From Youngiibacter fragilis 232.1 (GTDB lineage Bacteria > Bacillota > Clostridia > Clostridiales > Clostridiaceae), in the NCBI RefSeq assembly GCF_000495435.3, contig NZ_AXUN02000198.1:152901-216900 (forward strand): a DNA stretch of 64,000 bases. The letters are read 5' to 3'. The number at the start of each line of letters is the position of its first letter. The first letter of the stretch is position 1. A model generated the notes under the pieces. That model ran no database searches. It worked only from the letters and a program-made list of their open reading frames with translations, and was not told where the DNA came from. Shown here one piece after another: positions 25,216 through 35,112 of the stretch. The translations under genes were made by a program, and so were the position numbers.

Positions 25216-27309
25216 TTGGCTAAATACAGCGAATTCGTATACGACTATATAGGCAACGCGTACGAGAGAAAAAACCTTTACCTCAGGGACGTGGCCCTGC
25301 TCCAGAAGAGGATCGGGGAAGCCGTTTCAGAAGAAAAGGCCGGATTGACGAAGACTCTTGCGGACCTCACATCCTCGAAGGAAAGTCATCCGTATAACGT
25401 CAGGCTTAGGGAGTTCAAGGAAAGGGAGAAGGGTTTCCTTAAGGCCCTTGAGGAAAGGACCAGGGTATTCACTTCATCCCTCCCTGCAGGACTCTCGAAG
25501 GAAGGTAAGGAGTTCAGGGTGGAGCTCGAAAGGGCGAAGCTTCAGAAGGGCTTCTACAAGGATTACACTGACCTCACGTATGACGCGAAGCTTAAGCTTG
25601 ATGAGAGCAATGTGATCCTGAGACTCATGCCTGATATCATAGAGACGTCAGAAAGGCTAGAGAATGAGCTTTCTGAAGCCATTAGGCTCAAGGGGACCTT
25701 CAGCAGCGAGGATGAGAACAATGCGAAGCTTGACATTGACGACTATGTGATGCAGCAGAAGAAGTCAATGGAGACAGCGAAGAAAAGGCTTACCGACAAG
25801 AAGGCCAGCGGCCTCATATCATCCAAGGCACTCAAGAACGGTGTCCAGGAGCTCAGGAAGGAATACAGGAACAATGTAAGGGTCAAGTCATATGACTCAC
25901 CTGGAAAAAGGAATGCTGAACTCATAAAGAGCAAGAGGTTCGAGCTCAAGGATTACCTAAAGGTGAGAAGAAGGATCGTCAACGCTGACATTGCGGATGC
26001 AAGGAGAAACAATCCTGTTGAAATCGAAAGGACCGCTCCACTGTACTCCTACCTGTCGGTTCCGATACCTGGTCTCGGGCAGCTGCTAAACGGACAGCTG
26101 GTAAAGGCCGGACTGTTCTTCCTTGCGACACTATTCACATACCTTATCGCCATACCATATGTCCTTGGATATGGAAACTACCAGGGCAACGGCATTGCAG
26201 GACTCATTACTTTAGCTGAAGGCGCAAGAAGGATAGACAAGTCGCTGATATTCATGATTGAAGGGATAATTGCGATTTTCCTCCTCATATTTGCGGTGGT
26301 ACTGATATTCCTCAGCTTCCGTGACGCATTGGGTGTGGAGAAGGGTATGATAAGGGGTGTAAGGCCCGGAAACTGGTTCGAAACAAGGACAAAGGTCGGT
26401 GAAGAAGGCTTCCCGTACATGGTCTCACTGCCTGCACTCCTGGTAATCGTATTCATCGTACTCGTGCCCATTTCCACTGCGATACTCCTTTCCTTCACAG
26501 GGATGGACCCGCAGAACCAGTCCAAGTTCCCATGGGTGGGGATACAGAACTATGCTCTCATAGCGGGAGGCAGGGGACTTGCAGGAAAGGTGTTCTACAG
26601 CATATTCGGATGGACCGTGCTCTGGACGCTGCTTTCGACGACCCTCGCGATTTTCCTTGGATTCGCACTGGCGCTCATTGCCAATAATGAGAGGATAAGG
26701 GGAAAGGCGTTCTTCAGGATAGTATACCTGCTTCCATGGGCCGTACCTGCGTTCATAACCATAATGTTCTTCAGCATCATGTTCTCGCCTAACGGGATTC
26801 TGACAGACGTCATTGAATTCGTGTTCGGATCCAGGTTCGAGGTAAAGAACAATGCGATGCTCACAAGGACAGCGCTCATCATCATGCAGGGGTGGCTTGG
26901 AAGCTCATACATATTCCTGCTTTCAACGGGAGTGCTCCAGGCAATTCCTGAGGACCTCTACGAGGCAGCCCAGATCGACGGGGCAAGCGCATGGCAGAAG
27001 ACGATGAAGATAACGGTACCTCTTGTCCTGTTCCAGACAGCTCCGCTCCTGGTCGGACAGTACACGTTCAACTTCAACAACTTCTCCATAATCTACCTCT
27101 TCAACGGAGGCGGACCGTTCAATCCTTCCGTTTACGGAAACCTTGCAGGGTCCACTGACATACTCATTTCATACATCTACAAGCTGACGATGGACAACCA
27201 GTACCAGTCAATAGGAGCGGCAATTACCATTGTCATATCCCTTGGACTCATGGTGTTCACGTTCTTCGGCTACAGGAATTCAAAGGCATTCAAGGAGGAG
27301 AGGCTATAA
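25216..27309 (+). CDS. malF: maltodextrin ABC permease MalF with long N-terminal extension
   Basis: Permease of 697 residues, far longer than the usual Gram-positive MalF (about 290-450). Residues 1-270 are hydrophilic and Lys/Glu-rich with helical, coiled-coil-like character. A membrane block follows (about 275-385) starting SVPIPGLGQLLNGQLVKAGLFF, a pattern seen in TM2-like membrane domains. From about residue 400 a standard six-helix MalF domain begins, with the EAA loop YEAAQIDGASAWQKTMKITVPL that contacts the ATPase. The TTG start at 25216 follows AAAGGTGGGAA. It overlaps malG by one base. The extension may be a cytoplasmic regulatory or scaffold domain. Confidence 0.9.
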   Translation: MAKYSEFVYDYIGNAYERKNLYLRDVALLQKRIGEAVSEEKAGLTKTLADLTSSKESHPYNVRLREFKEREKGFLKALEERTRVFTSSLPAGLSKEGKEFRVELERAKLQKGFYKDYTDLTYDAKLKLDESNVILRLMPDIIETSERLENELSEAIRLKGTFSSEDENNAKLDIDDYVMQQKKSMETAKKRLTDKKASGLISSKALKNGVQELRKEYRNNVRVKSYDSPGKRNAELIKSKRFELKDYLKVRRRIVNADIADARRNNPVEIERTAPLYSYLSVPIPGLGQLLNGQLVKAGLFFLATLFTYLIAIPYVLGYGNYQGNGIAGLITLAEGARRIDKSLIFMIEGIIAIFLLIFAVVLIFLSFRDALGVEKGMIRGVRPGNWFETRTKVGEEGFPYMVSLPALLVIVFIVLVPISTAILLSFTGMDPQNQSKFPWVGIQNYALIAGGRGLAGKVFYSIFGWTVLWTLLSTTLAIFLGFALALIANNERIRGKAFFRIVYLLPWAVPAFITIMFFSIMFSPNGILTDVIEFVFGSRFEVKNNAMLTRTALIIMQGWLGSSYIFLLSTGVLQAIPEDLYEAAQIDGASAWQKTMKITVPLVLFQTAPLLVGQYTFNFNNFSIIYLFNGGGPFNPSVYGNLAGSTDILISYIYKLTMDNQYQSIGAAITIVISLGLMVFTFFGYRNSKAFKEERL

Positions 27310-28196
27310 TGGCAAAGAAGAAAAAAGAACTTTACCTTTCAGACAGGCAGCCTCTGAACCTTGGCGGAGTGATAATGCTCGTCCTTAGCTATGCGATACT
27401 CATATTCTGGGCCTTCGCCATACTCTGGCCACTGTCGCAGATGGTGATATCCGCATTCAACGGCAAGCAGTATGACTACCTGATATCGAACAGCGTATTC
27501 GAATTCTCAACGATACATTTTGACTACCTGTTCAAGGAGACGCTTTACCTCACCTGGGTCAAGAACACCATACTCATAGCGGTGACGACTGCAGTGCTCA
27601 CGATACTCATAGTCTCATTCACGGGATATGCATACTCCAGGTTCAGGTTCAAGGGCAGGAAGCCGTCACTCATGGCCATAATGCTCATTCAGACCATACC
27701 TTCGTTCGCTGGAATCACAGCATACTTCACGATGTATTCCATACTCAATTCGATAACCCCCGTGTTCACCAGGCAGCTTATGCTGATCATGATCTACGTG
27801 GGCGGAGGAATAGCATCGAACACATTCATTCTCAAGGGCTACATCGATTCCATCTCAACAGAGCTGGATGACGCGGCTAAGATTGACGGATGCTCGAACA
27901 TGCAGGTATACAGGCTTATAATCATGCCGATAGTAAGGCCTATGCTTGCGATAATCGCCCTGTGGTCGTTCATAGGACCGTTCATGGACTACCTGCTTCC
28001 AAGCGTGCTCCTTACAAGCCCCGAGTCATATACTCTTGCGGCAGGGCTGTTCACGCTCATAAACAACAGGGAGACGCTCAACCAGCCTGCATTTGCGGCT
28101 GGAGGGCTGCTGACGGCAATCCCGATAGTCATACTGTTCGCGGCGCTTCAGAAGCAGCTTGTGTCGGGTCTTGCAAAGGGCTCGGTCAAGGGCTAG
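27309..28196 (+). CDS. malG: maltodextrin ABC permease MalG
   Basis: Inner-membrane permease of 295 residues with six predicted helices and the EAA motif (TELDDAAKIDGCSNMQVYRLIIMPIVRP) near residue 185. It pairs with MalF and with the MalK ATPase encoded 23 bp downstream. Its ATG overlaps the malF stop (TAATG), so translation is coupled. The length is typical of MalG proteins. Confidence 0.94.
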   Translation: MAKKKKELYLSDRQPLNLGGVIMLVLSYAILIFWAFAILWPLSQMVISAFNGKQYDYLISNSVFEFSTIHFDYLFKETLYLTWVKNTILIAVTTAVLTILIVSFTGYAYSRFRFKGRKPSLMAIMLIQTIPSFAGITAYFTMYSILNSITPVFTRQLMLIMIYVGGGIASNTFILKGYIDSISTELDDAAKIDGCSNMQVYRLIIMPIVRPMLAIIALWSFIGPFMDYLLPSVLLTSPESYTLAAGLFTLINNRETLNQPAFAAGGLLTAIPIVILFAALQKQLVSGLAKGSVKG

Positions 28197-28219
28197 AGAT
28201 GAATGAGGAGGAATCATAG

Positions 28220-29311
28220 ATGAAAGTCACTTTAAAGGACATAGGTAAGAAATACGAGGGCAGGGAGGAATTCACCCTGAGGAACATAAACCTTGAGATA
28301 GAGGACAAGGACTTCTGTGTCATACTCGGGCCCTCAGGCTGCGGAAAGACCACGCTCCTGAGGATGATAGCAGGACTCAACTCAATAACGGAGGGAGACC
28401 TCCTGTTCGGAGAGAAGAGGATGAACAAGGTTCCGTCAAAGGACAGGGACATAGCGATGGTCTTCCAGTCCTATGCGCTTTATCCCCACATGACAGTCTA
28501 CGATAACATGGCATTCTCACTTAACATGAGAAGGGAGAGGAAGAGCGTAATAGACGAAAGGGTAAGGGAGGCTGCCGAGCTTCTGCAGATAACGAGCTAT
28601 CTGCAGTCGAAGCCGTCTGATATTTCAGGAGGCCAGAGGCAGAGGGTGGCACTTGGCCGTGCCATGGTAAGGAAGCCTAAGGTTTTCCTCATGGATGAAC
28701 CTCTGTCAAACCTCGATGCAAAGCTCAGGGAGCACATGAGGGTGGAGCTTGTCAGGCTTCACAAGTCACTTGGGACAACCTCCATTTATGTAACGCATGA
28801 CCAGACCGAAGCCATGACAATGGCTACGAAGATAGTCCTCATGAACGAGGGGAAGATACAGCAGGACGGAAAGCCTGAAGAGTTCTACAACAGGCCCGCG
28901 AACATATTCGTGGCGAGGTTCATCGGGTCCCCTACCATGAACATATTCGAAGGCAAAATAGAAAACGGGAGATTCGTGTCCAATGACTCTTATATCAAGG
29001 CTGAGCCTAAGCCGGAGGACAAGGTGAAGGTTTCAGGATACGAGGGTAAGAGGGTTTCATTAGGCATAAGGGCGGAAAGGTTCAGGAGGGTCGAGAAGGA
29101 GCCGCTTGGGGACACGTTCGAATGCGAACTGGATGTCATGGAGATGCTCGGCAAGGAGAAGATCCTCTTCACGAAGCTTCCGAACGGACAGGATATTACA
29201 ATTTCAGTTCCCGGATACCTTGATTATGTGCCGGGGAACAAGTACATGTTCGGGTTCGACCTGGACGCGCTGCACTTCTTTGACGCTGAAACAGGTCTGA
29301 GGATAAACTGA
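28220..29311 (+). CDS. malK: sugar ABC transporter ATPase (MalK/MsmX-like)
   Basis: Nucleotide-binding subunit of 363 residues. Walker A GPSGCGKT (37-44), Q-loop VFQSYALYPHMTV, signature ISGGQRQRVALGRAM, Walker B VFLMDEPLSNLD and H-loop YVTHDQTEAM are intact; a C-terminal TOBE-like regulatory domain starts near residue 240. It energises MalFG and sits directly behind malG with GAGGAGG before its ATG. In many Bacillota such an ATPase is shared among several sugar importers. Confidence 0.95.
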   Translation: MKVTLKDIGKKYEGREEFTLRNINLEIEDKDFCVILGPSGCGKTTLLRMIAGLNSITEGDLLFGEKRMNKVPSKDRDIAMVFQSYALYPHMTVYDNMAFSLNMRRERKSVIDERVREAAELLQITSYLQSKPSDISGGQRQRVALGRAMVRKPKVFLMDEPLSNLDAKLREHMRVELVRLHKSLGTTSIYVTHDQTEAMTMATKIVLMNEGKIQQDGKPEEFYNRPANIFVARFIGSPTMNIFEGKIENGRFVSNDSYIKAEPKPEDKVKVSGYEGKRVSLGIRAERFRRVEKEPLGDTFECELDVMEMLGKEKILFTKLPNGQDITISVPGYLDYVPGNKYMFGFDLDALHFFDAETGLRIN

Positions 29312-29383
29312 TGCTTTTATTATCGGCGCATTCGGGTTACTATATCAGAGTGTGCAAATAAATTTTGAAGGGGGGGAAGGGGC

Positions 29384-30415
29384 TTGAAGAACGTCGTAAA
29401 AGTGACGGTAAATGATGTGGCAGAATTGGCTGGAGTATCTCCATCGACAGTTTCAAGAGTCATATCCAACAACCCCAAGATAAGCCAGGAAACCAGGGAC
29501 AAGGTTCAGAAATGCATGGAGGAGCTCGGTTACTATCCAAACGCCATAGCAAGGTCTCTCGCAAGGAGCATGACAGGGACGATCGGTGTCATAATGCCTA
29601 CGAGGAAGGAGGACCTGTTCCTCAATCCGTTCTTCCCGGAGGCTCTCAGGGGAATCGTGAAGGGCGCCTCGGCTGAGGGCTATGACCTGCTGCTTTCGAC
29701 CAATACCGAGAAGAGCGGTGAGCTCACCGTCATCAAGAACTTCATAAGAGGCTCCAAGGTGGACGGGATAATACTCATGTCCAGCAAGGTCAGCGACGAG
29801 TGCGTGGATTACCTGAGGAGCGTGGATTTCCCGTTCGCCCTCATCGGTTCGACTTTCAGGTTCGACGAGAAGATAAACCACGTGGACAATGACAACTACA
29901 TGGCCGCCTATGAGCTTACCAGGTACCTTTCCATGATCGGAAGGAAAAGGATAGCCATGATCGGCGGAGACGAGAGGCTTACTGTGACCCAGAAGAGGAT
30001 CGAGGGCTACAGGAAGGCCCTTACCGAGAGCAACCTGCCTTTCGAGGACAGTCTGCTGTTCACAGGCAAGTTCGATGAAGAGACCGGCTACAAATATGGG
30101 TCAGAGATCGCAAAGATGATGCCAAGGCCGGATGCGCTGATCGTCACTGATGACCTTATTGCCTTCGGGGCAGTCAAGGTATTCAGGCTGATGAACATCT
30201 CGATCCCTGAGGACATTGCGGTGGCAAGCTTCAATAACAGCGTGCTTTCAAGGTACTCGGACACCCCCATAACCTCTGTTGACATCAACGCGACAGCGCT
30301 GGGTGAAGGCTCGGTGAAGGTTCTTGTTGAGGCGATAAAGGGAGTAAGGGGCAAGAAGATAATAATCCCATATACGATATACAAGAGACAGTCAACCGAA
30401 GGAAAGGCTCCTTAA
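29384..30415 (+). CDS. malR: LacI-family regulator of the maltodextrin island (MalR-like)
   Basis: Repressor of 343 residues. N-terminal helix-turn-helix VTVNDVAELAGVSPSTVSRV plus hinge helix YYPNAIARSLA, then a sugar-responsive periplasmic-binding-like domain from about residue 65. It follows malK by 72 bp on the same strand and precedes two amylolytic genes. The TGCA-CG-TGCA operators at 17049, 23127, 23245 and 23277 fit LacI-family sites, with MalR of lactobacilli and streptococci as the closest parallel. The TTG start at 29384 is preceded by a G-rich ribosome site; a GTG at 29402 is an alternative. Confidence 0.92.
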   Translation: MKNVVKVTVNDVAELAGVSPSTVSRVISNNPKISQETRDKVQKCMEELGYYPNAIARSLARSMTGTIGVIMPTRKEDLFLNPFFPEALRGIVKGASAEGYDLLLSTNTEKSGELTVIKNFIRGSKVDGIILMSSKVSDECVDYLRSVDFPFALIGSTFRFDEKINHVDNDNYMAAYELTRYLSMIGRKRIAMIGGDERLTVTQKRIEGYRKALTESNLPFEDSLLFTGKFDEETGYKYGSEIAKMMPRPDALIVTDDLIAFGAVKVFRLMNISIPEDIAVASFNNSVLSRYSDTPITSVDINATALGEGSVKVLVEAIKGVRGKKIIIPYTIYKRQSTEGKAP

Positions 30416-30431
30416 AAGGAACGAATACACT

Positions 30432-30461
30432 CGAAGGGGCAGCTTAAGCGCTGCCCCTTCG
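30432..30461 (+). other. intercistronic hairpin between malR and GH13 gene
   Basis: CGAAGGGGCAGC (30432..30443) pairs perfectly with GCTGCCCCTTCG (30450..30461) around TTAAGC. There is no T-run; AGGAGG for the next gene follows 8 bp later. It may act as a stability element or partial terminator. Confidence 0.55.
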
Positions 30462-30479
30462 TGCATACAGGAGGAAATA

Positions 30480-32210
30480 TTGAACAGACACGCGATTCTA
30501 CATTTTCCAGATATACCTTACGCGTATCCGGCAGGAAAGGATTCGCTTAGCCTCCGGCTCCGGGTCGCAAGGGGCGACAGGGCTGAGGTAAGGGTAAGAT
30601 ACAAGGACAGGTACGACTGGAAGGGAAAGTTCAGGGAGAAGGCGATGGCGCACTTTGCGGAGGACAGCCTGTTCGAATGGTTCGAATGCAAAATCAGCCT
30701 TCCAGGGAACAGATACAGGTATTATTTCGAGATAACTGACAGGAAAGGGGAGAGGCTCCTTCTTGACGAGAGAGGGCTTCAGGACACCGGGGAGAACATG
30801 GAAGCGGCCGCATTCCAGTACGCCTATATCGGTGAATCGGATGTCTACAGGGAAAGCGGCTGGCTCCAGAGGTCCGTCGCATACCAGATCTTCCCTGACA
30901 GGTTCGAAAATGGTGATGAGGGTAACGATCCTCCCGGCACGCTCAGGTGGGGCATGAAGCCAACGACAAAAAGCATGTTCGGCGGAGACCTTAAGGGGAT
31001 AACAGGAAGGCTTGACCACATAAAGAAGCTTGGAGCCGACCTGATTTACATGACCCCCATATTCGCCTCTTCCTCAAACCACAAGTACAACACCAGGGAC
31101 TACTATGAGGTCGACAAGAGCTTCGGAAGCCTTGAAGATGTCAGGGAGCTGATAGACAGGTGCCACAACCTTGGCATAAGGGTCATATTCGATGCTGTCT
31201 TCAACCATTCGGGAAGCGATTTCTTCGCCTTTTCCGATATCCTTGAGAAGCAGGAGGATTCAGGATATGCCAACTGGTACCATCTTGAGGGATTTCCGGT
31301 AAGCACGGACAAGGTAAACTACCATACCTTTGCGGACAACATACCTTCAATGCCGAAGTTCAACATCTCAAATCCCGCTGTCAGGGAATATCTTCTCGAG
31401 GTCGGGAAGTACTGGGTGAAGGAGATGGGGATCGACGGCTGGAGGCTCGACGTATGCGATGAGGTGGACCACAGCTTCTGGAAGGAATTCAGGAAGGCAG
31501 TGAAGTCGGTGAATCCGGATGCGGTGATAATAGGAGAGATCATGCACGAGGCGTCATCATTCCTCAAGGGTGACGAGCTTGATTCAATAATGAACTATCC
31601 CTTCAAGGGGGCTTGTGTAGACTTCTTTGCAAAGAGGGCCATAGACGCCGGGAGGTTCTCAGGGATACTCGCTTCATCGAGGGCAATGTACATGGAAGGG
31701 ATAAACCATCAGATGTGGAACCTTCTCGGCAGCCACGACACCCAGCGGTTCCTTACTGAAGCCTTCGAGGACAAGAAAAGGCTCATGCTTGCCGCAGCCT
31801 TCCAGTTCCTCTACATCGGCGTGCCATACATCTATTATGGTGACGAGATAGGGATGTCCGGGGGCAAGGACCCGCTCTGCCGCGGCTGCATGGTATGGGA
31901 TGAGGAAAGGCAGGACAGGGAGCTTTTAGGCTTCTTCAGGAAGCTGATATCGATCAGAAAGGGTAATCCGGCACTTGTCAGCGGTGACCTCAGGATGGAG
32001 CATGCAAGAGGAGGGCTTGTGGCGTTCTCAAGGAGCTATGGAGATGAAAGGATACTTGCAGTATTCAACAATTCGGATTCGAGAAGGACACTGAGGAAGG
32101 GTATCCCTTCGAAGGTTGCAGACCTGTATACGGGAGAAACAAGACAGATTACGGATGGAGTCACTATTGAGCCCATGGGCTTCCTTGCTCTAAGGGTACT
32201 GGAGGATTGA
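30480..32210 (+). CDS. cytoplasmic GH13 alpha-amylase family enzyme (GH13_20, neopullulanase/cyclomaltodextrinase-like)
   Basis: Glycosidase of 576 residues without a signal peptide. The N-terminal 120 residues form a CBM34-like beta domain (RVARGDRAEVRVRYKDRYDW), typical of neopullulanases, maltogenic amylases and cyclomaltodextrinases. Catalytic residues: nucleophile Asp324 in GWRLDVCDEV, acid/base Glu near 351 in IIGEIMHEA and the Asp in LLGSHDTQRF near 418. It would cut imported maltodextrins or cyclodextrins. The TTG start at 30480 follows AGGAGG. Two bases separate its stop from the next gene. Confidence 0.92.
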   Translation: MNRHAILHFPDIPYAYPAGKDSLSLRLRVARGDRAEVRVRYKDRYDWKGKFREKAMAHFAEDSLFEWFECKISLPGNRYRYYFEITDRKGERLLLDERGLQDTGENMEAAAFQYAYIGESDVYRESGWLQRSVAYQIFPDRFENGDEGNDPPGTLRWGMKPTTKSMFGGDLKGITGRLDHIKKLGADLIYMTPIFASSSNHKYNTRDYYEVDKSFGSLEDVRELIDRCHNLGIRVIFDAVFNHSGSDFFAFSDILEKQEDSGYANWYHLEGFPVSTDKVNYHTFADNIPSMPKFNISNPAVREYLLEVGKYWVKEMGIDGWRLDVCDEVDHSFWKEFRKAVKSVNPDAVIIGEIMHEASSFLKGDELDSIMNYPFKGACVDFFAKRAIDAGRFSGILASSRAMYMEGINHQMWNLLGSHDTQRFLTEAFEDKKRLMLAAAFQFLYIGVPYIYYGDEIGMSGGKDPLCRGCMVWDEERQDRELLGFFRKLISIRKGNPALVSGDLRMEHARGGLVAFSRSYGDERILAVFNNSDSRRTLRKGIPSKVADLYTGETRQITDGVTIEPMGFLALRVLED

Positions 32211-32212
32211 AG

Positions 32213-33916
32213 ATGAGAAGACTAATAATGTCAGTTGCCTCTTTACTGGTCTCAGCTGTCATCCTCTCATCCTGCACAGGCAGCGGCAGGGTAGATACAG
32301 AAGGGATGGTGACAACATCCGAGGATTCATTTTCATGGGATGATGCCACTGTATATTTTGCGATAACAGACAGGTTCAAAAACGGTGATGAATCCAATGA
32401 CAGCTCGTACGGCAGGCAGAAGGTTGATGAGATGGGCAGGGATATCGCAACCTTCCACGGCGGTGATATTAAAGGGGTCACCGAAAAGCTTGAGGAAGGC
32501 TACTTCAGGGACCTTGGGGTGGATGCCATATGGATAACGGCACCCTACGAGCAGATACACGGATATGTCAAGGGCACAAGCGATGAGTTCCAGCACTATC
32601 CCTTCCATGGCTACTATGCGCTTGACTGGACCATGATGGACAAGAACATGGGTACTGTGGAGGAGTTCAGGAAGTTCGTGGATACCGCACATTCGCAGGG
32701 CATAAGGATAGTGATGGATGTTGTCATGAACCACGTGGGGTACGCAGCTGATAAGGACATGGAGGAGTTCGGCTTCGGTGACGGAGCCTGGGACAGGTGG
32801 TGGGGAAGCTCGTGGGTCAGGTCTGACAAGGAAGGCTATGAGAAGGGCGGTTCTGATGACATAACCATGACCCTTGCAGGTCTTCCAGACATAAGGACCG
32901 AGGAAACCGGTGATGTCGGTCTTCCTCCGATACTTCTGACTAAATGGGCCAAGGAAGCTGAGGGTTTTGATGACTGGATCGTTCCTGAAGCAAAGAATTT
33001 GAGATCTGACCTTCACCTTTCACCGGCAGGTTACATCACAGAGTGGCTTACAGCCTGGATAAGGGAATTCGGGATAGACGGATTCAGGGTCGATACCGCA
33101 AAGCACGTTGAGCTTGAAAGGTGGACCGGGCTTTCGAAAAAGGCAGATGAGGCTCTGGAAGACTGGAGGGATAAGAATGCAGGTAAAAGCGGCTCTGACT
33201 GGGATGAAAGCTTCTGGATGAACGGAGAGGTATGGGGACATGGGGTCGTCAAGGACAGGTACTTCGAAGGCGGCTTCGATTCCTTGATCAACTTCACCTT
33301 CCAGGGTGAAAAGAAGAACGGGCCTGCATACGACATGGACACCATGGAGAGCGTATTCGGGAACTATGCGGATGCACTTAACGAGGATACTTCCTTCAAC
33401 GTACTCTCCTATATTTCACAGCATGACACGTTCCTTTATGACAGGAAACGGCTCATCAATGGAAGCACCTACCTTATGCTGCTTCCCGGAGCTGTCATGG
33501 TATTCTACGGAGATGAGACAGCGAGGCCCATGGGAGACGGAGGGTCTGACTACACCCAGGGGACAAGGTCTGGAATGAACTGGGATTCAATTGATGAGGA
33601 GGTACTTCAGCACTACAGGAAAATTGCTTCCTTCAGGCACAGGAACATAGCTGTAGGCGCAGGTGACCACCTTATGTTGAAGGAGGAGCCATACACCTTC
33701 TCAAGGGTCTACTCAAAGGACGGGCTGGACAACAGGATCGTTGCTGTAATCGGAGCAAAAGGGAAGACCACGATCGACGTATCATCGGTGTTCGCTGACG
33801 GTGACACAATCCGTGATGCCTACTCAATGGAGGCGGTTGTTGTCAGGAAAGGCAAGGTCACATTCACTGCCGATGGGAAGGGGCTGATCCTTCTCGAGAA
33901 GCTTGTGAAGAAGTAA
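32213..33916 (+). CDS. extracellular lipoprotein alpha-amylase, GH13
   Basis: Secreted, membrane-anchored amylase of 567 residues. Signal peptide MRRLIMSVASLLVSAVILSSC with lipobox LSSC (Cys21), then the (beta/alpha)8 domain: region I VMDVVMNHVG, nucleophile in IDGFRVDTAKHVE, acid/base Glu in FWMNGEVWGHG, and SYISQHDTF. It would degrade starch at the cell surface to feed the MalEFG importer. I chose the ATG at 32213 because GGAGG lies 7 bases upstream; a TTG two codons earlier overlaps the previous stop. Last gene of the malR cluster, followed by a terminator. Confidence 0.94.
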   Translation: MRRLIMSVASLLVSAVILSSCTGSGRVDTEGMVTTSEDSFSWDDATVYFAITDRFKNGDESNDSSYGRQKVDEMGRDIATFHGGDIKGVTEKLEEGYFRDLGVDAIWITAPYEQIHGYVKGTSDEFQHYPFHGYYALDWTMMDKNMGTVEEFRKFVDTAHSQGIRIVMDVVMNHVGYAADKDMEEFGFGDGAWDRWWGSSWVRSDKEGYEKGGSDDITMTLAGLPDIRTEETGDVGLPPILLTKWAKEAEGFDDWIVPEAKNLRSDLHLSPAGYITEWLTAWIREFGIDGFRVDTAKHVELERWTGLSKKADEALEDWRDKNAGKSGSDWDESFWMNGEVWGHGVVKDRYFEGGFDSLINFTFQGEKKNGPAYDMDTMESVFGNYADALNEDTSFNVLSYISQHDTFLYDRKRLINGSTYLMLLPGAVMVFYGDETARPMGDGGSDYTQGTRSGMNWDSIDEEVLQHYRKIASFRHRNIAVGAGDHLMLKEEPYTFSRVYSKDGLDNRIVAVIGAKGKTTIDVSSVFADGDTIRDAYSMEAVVVRKGKVTFTADGKGLILLEKLVKK

Positions 33917-33940
33917 GAATTAGAACAGATCATTTGTCAT

Positions 33941-33965
33941 GGCGCTTCGGTGATTCCGGAGCGCC
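33941..33965 (+). terminator. terminator of the maltodextrin cluster
   Basis: GGCGCTTCGG (33941..33950) pairs with CCGGAGCGCC (33956..33965) around TGATT with one T-G pair; TTCCTTAT follows. Confidence 0.75.
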
Positions 33966-34097
33966 TTCCTTATAACCGGAAAGGTGACCAGTCAAAAAAG
34001 GTTTTCCGTTTGTTCACCCATTGGTTTCAATGTGGAGATTAATTGGAGCTTTGGTTATTGTAGAATTTAGGTGCAGAATGAAAACGGAGGGATGACA

Positions 34098-34469
34098 ATG
34101 GGATCAGGTGCTTTTTCAATCAGCCTTGCTGTAAAGGACATAAGGGCCTCAAAGGAGTTCTACGAGAAGCTTGGATTCACTGCGATGATGGGGGAAGAGG
34201 AACAGAACTGGCTCATCATGAAGAACGGTGATGCGGTGATCGGACTCTTCCAGGGCATGTTCGACAGGAACATAATGACCTTCAATCCTGGTTGGGACCA
34301 GGATGCGAAGGAAGTGGACCCGGTCAGGGACATAAGGGTGATCCAGGAGGAACTGAAGGAAAGAGGGATAGACTTACTGAGTGAGGTCCAGCCGGATACT
34401 GAAGGTCCGGGAAACTTCATGCTTTTGGATCCGGACGGGAACCAGATACTATTCGACCAGCACAGGTGA
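34098..34469 (+). CDS. VOC superfamily protein (glyoxalase/bleomycin-resistance fold)
   Basis: A 123-residue single-domain VOC protein: SISLAVKDIRASKEFYEKLGF at the start and GPGNFMLLDPDGNQILFDQH at the end are the two ends of the paired beta-alpha-beta-beta-beta modules. It resembles small cytoplasmic VOC proteins of unknown substrate. GGAGGG lies 6 bases before the ATG at 34098; an ATG at 34092 is too close. Another VOC gene follows 44 bp downstream. Confidence 0.87.
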   Translation: MGSGAFSISLAVKDIRASKEFYEKLGFTAMMGEEEQNWLIMKNGDAVIGLFQGMFDRNIMTFNPGWDQDAKEVDPVRDIRVIQEELKERGIDLLSEVQPDTEGPGNFMLLDPDGNQILFDQHR

Positions 34470-34513
34470 TATAACGAATATTTGGTCCATTTGGGCCGGA
34501 CAAGGAGGATAAT

Positions 34514-34909
34514 ATGGGAAGACCGGTACATTTTGAGATACATGCCGATGACATCGAAAGGGCGAAGAAGTTCTATGCTGAAGTCTTTGGATGGACATAT
34601 GTGGACTACGGTGAGTTTACAGGGACCCCGTACTTCGGGGTGATAACCGGAGAAGAGGGAACGCCGGGGATAAACGGCGGGCTCATGGGCAGACAGGGCT
34701 CAAGTCCCCAAATGGGGCAGGGGGCCAATGCTTTCGTCTGCACCATGGAGGTTGATGACTACGACACAGTTGAGAAGAAGATACTTGAGAACGGCGGAAC
34801 TGTTGCCATGCCGAAGTACGCACTCACAGGCATGGCCTGGCAGGGGTACTACATTGACACCGAGGGCAACGTATTCGGGATACACCATCCTGATGTCAAC
34901 GCTAAGTGA
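34514..34909 (+). CDS. VOC superfamily protein
   Basis: A 131-residue VOC protein starting VHFEIHADDIERAKKFYAEVFGW, with GGTVAMPKYALTGMAWQGYYIDTEGNVFGIH at the C-terminus, a pattern of the group often listed as glyoxalase-like or YdhR-type VOC proteins. Potential metal ligands are the early His and the late Glu/His, but the substrate is unknown. It is likely cotranscribed with the VOC gene upstream and followed by a terminator. Confidence 0.87.
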   Translation: MGRPVHFEIHADDIERAKKFYAEVFGWTYVDYGEFTGTPYFGVITGEEGTPGINGGLMGRQGSSPQMGQGANAFVCTMEVDDYDTVEKKILENGGTVAMPKYALTGMAWQGYYIDTEGNVFGIHHPDVNAK

Positions 34910-34924
34910 CCCATAAGTGAATCG

Positions 34925-34960
34925 AAGGAACCGCAGCTAAATCTGAGGTTCCTTTATTTT
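34925..34960 (+). terminator. terminator after VOC genes
   Basis: AAGGAACC (34925..34932) pairs with GGTTCCTT (34947..34954), extended by an inner CAG/CTG pair, followed by TATTTT. Confidence 0.75.
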
Positions 34961-35112
34961 GCCGGAAAATACTGATGATCTGTCTGAGCTTCACGCACCG
35001 CATGAATGAGCCCTTTGAACATTTGCAGAAAGGTATGTCAGCCGTGATATTGAGCCAGAAAACAAAAAAGAAATGACTTAGTGTTCAGGCTAAAAACTTT
35101 ACAATTCTATTA

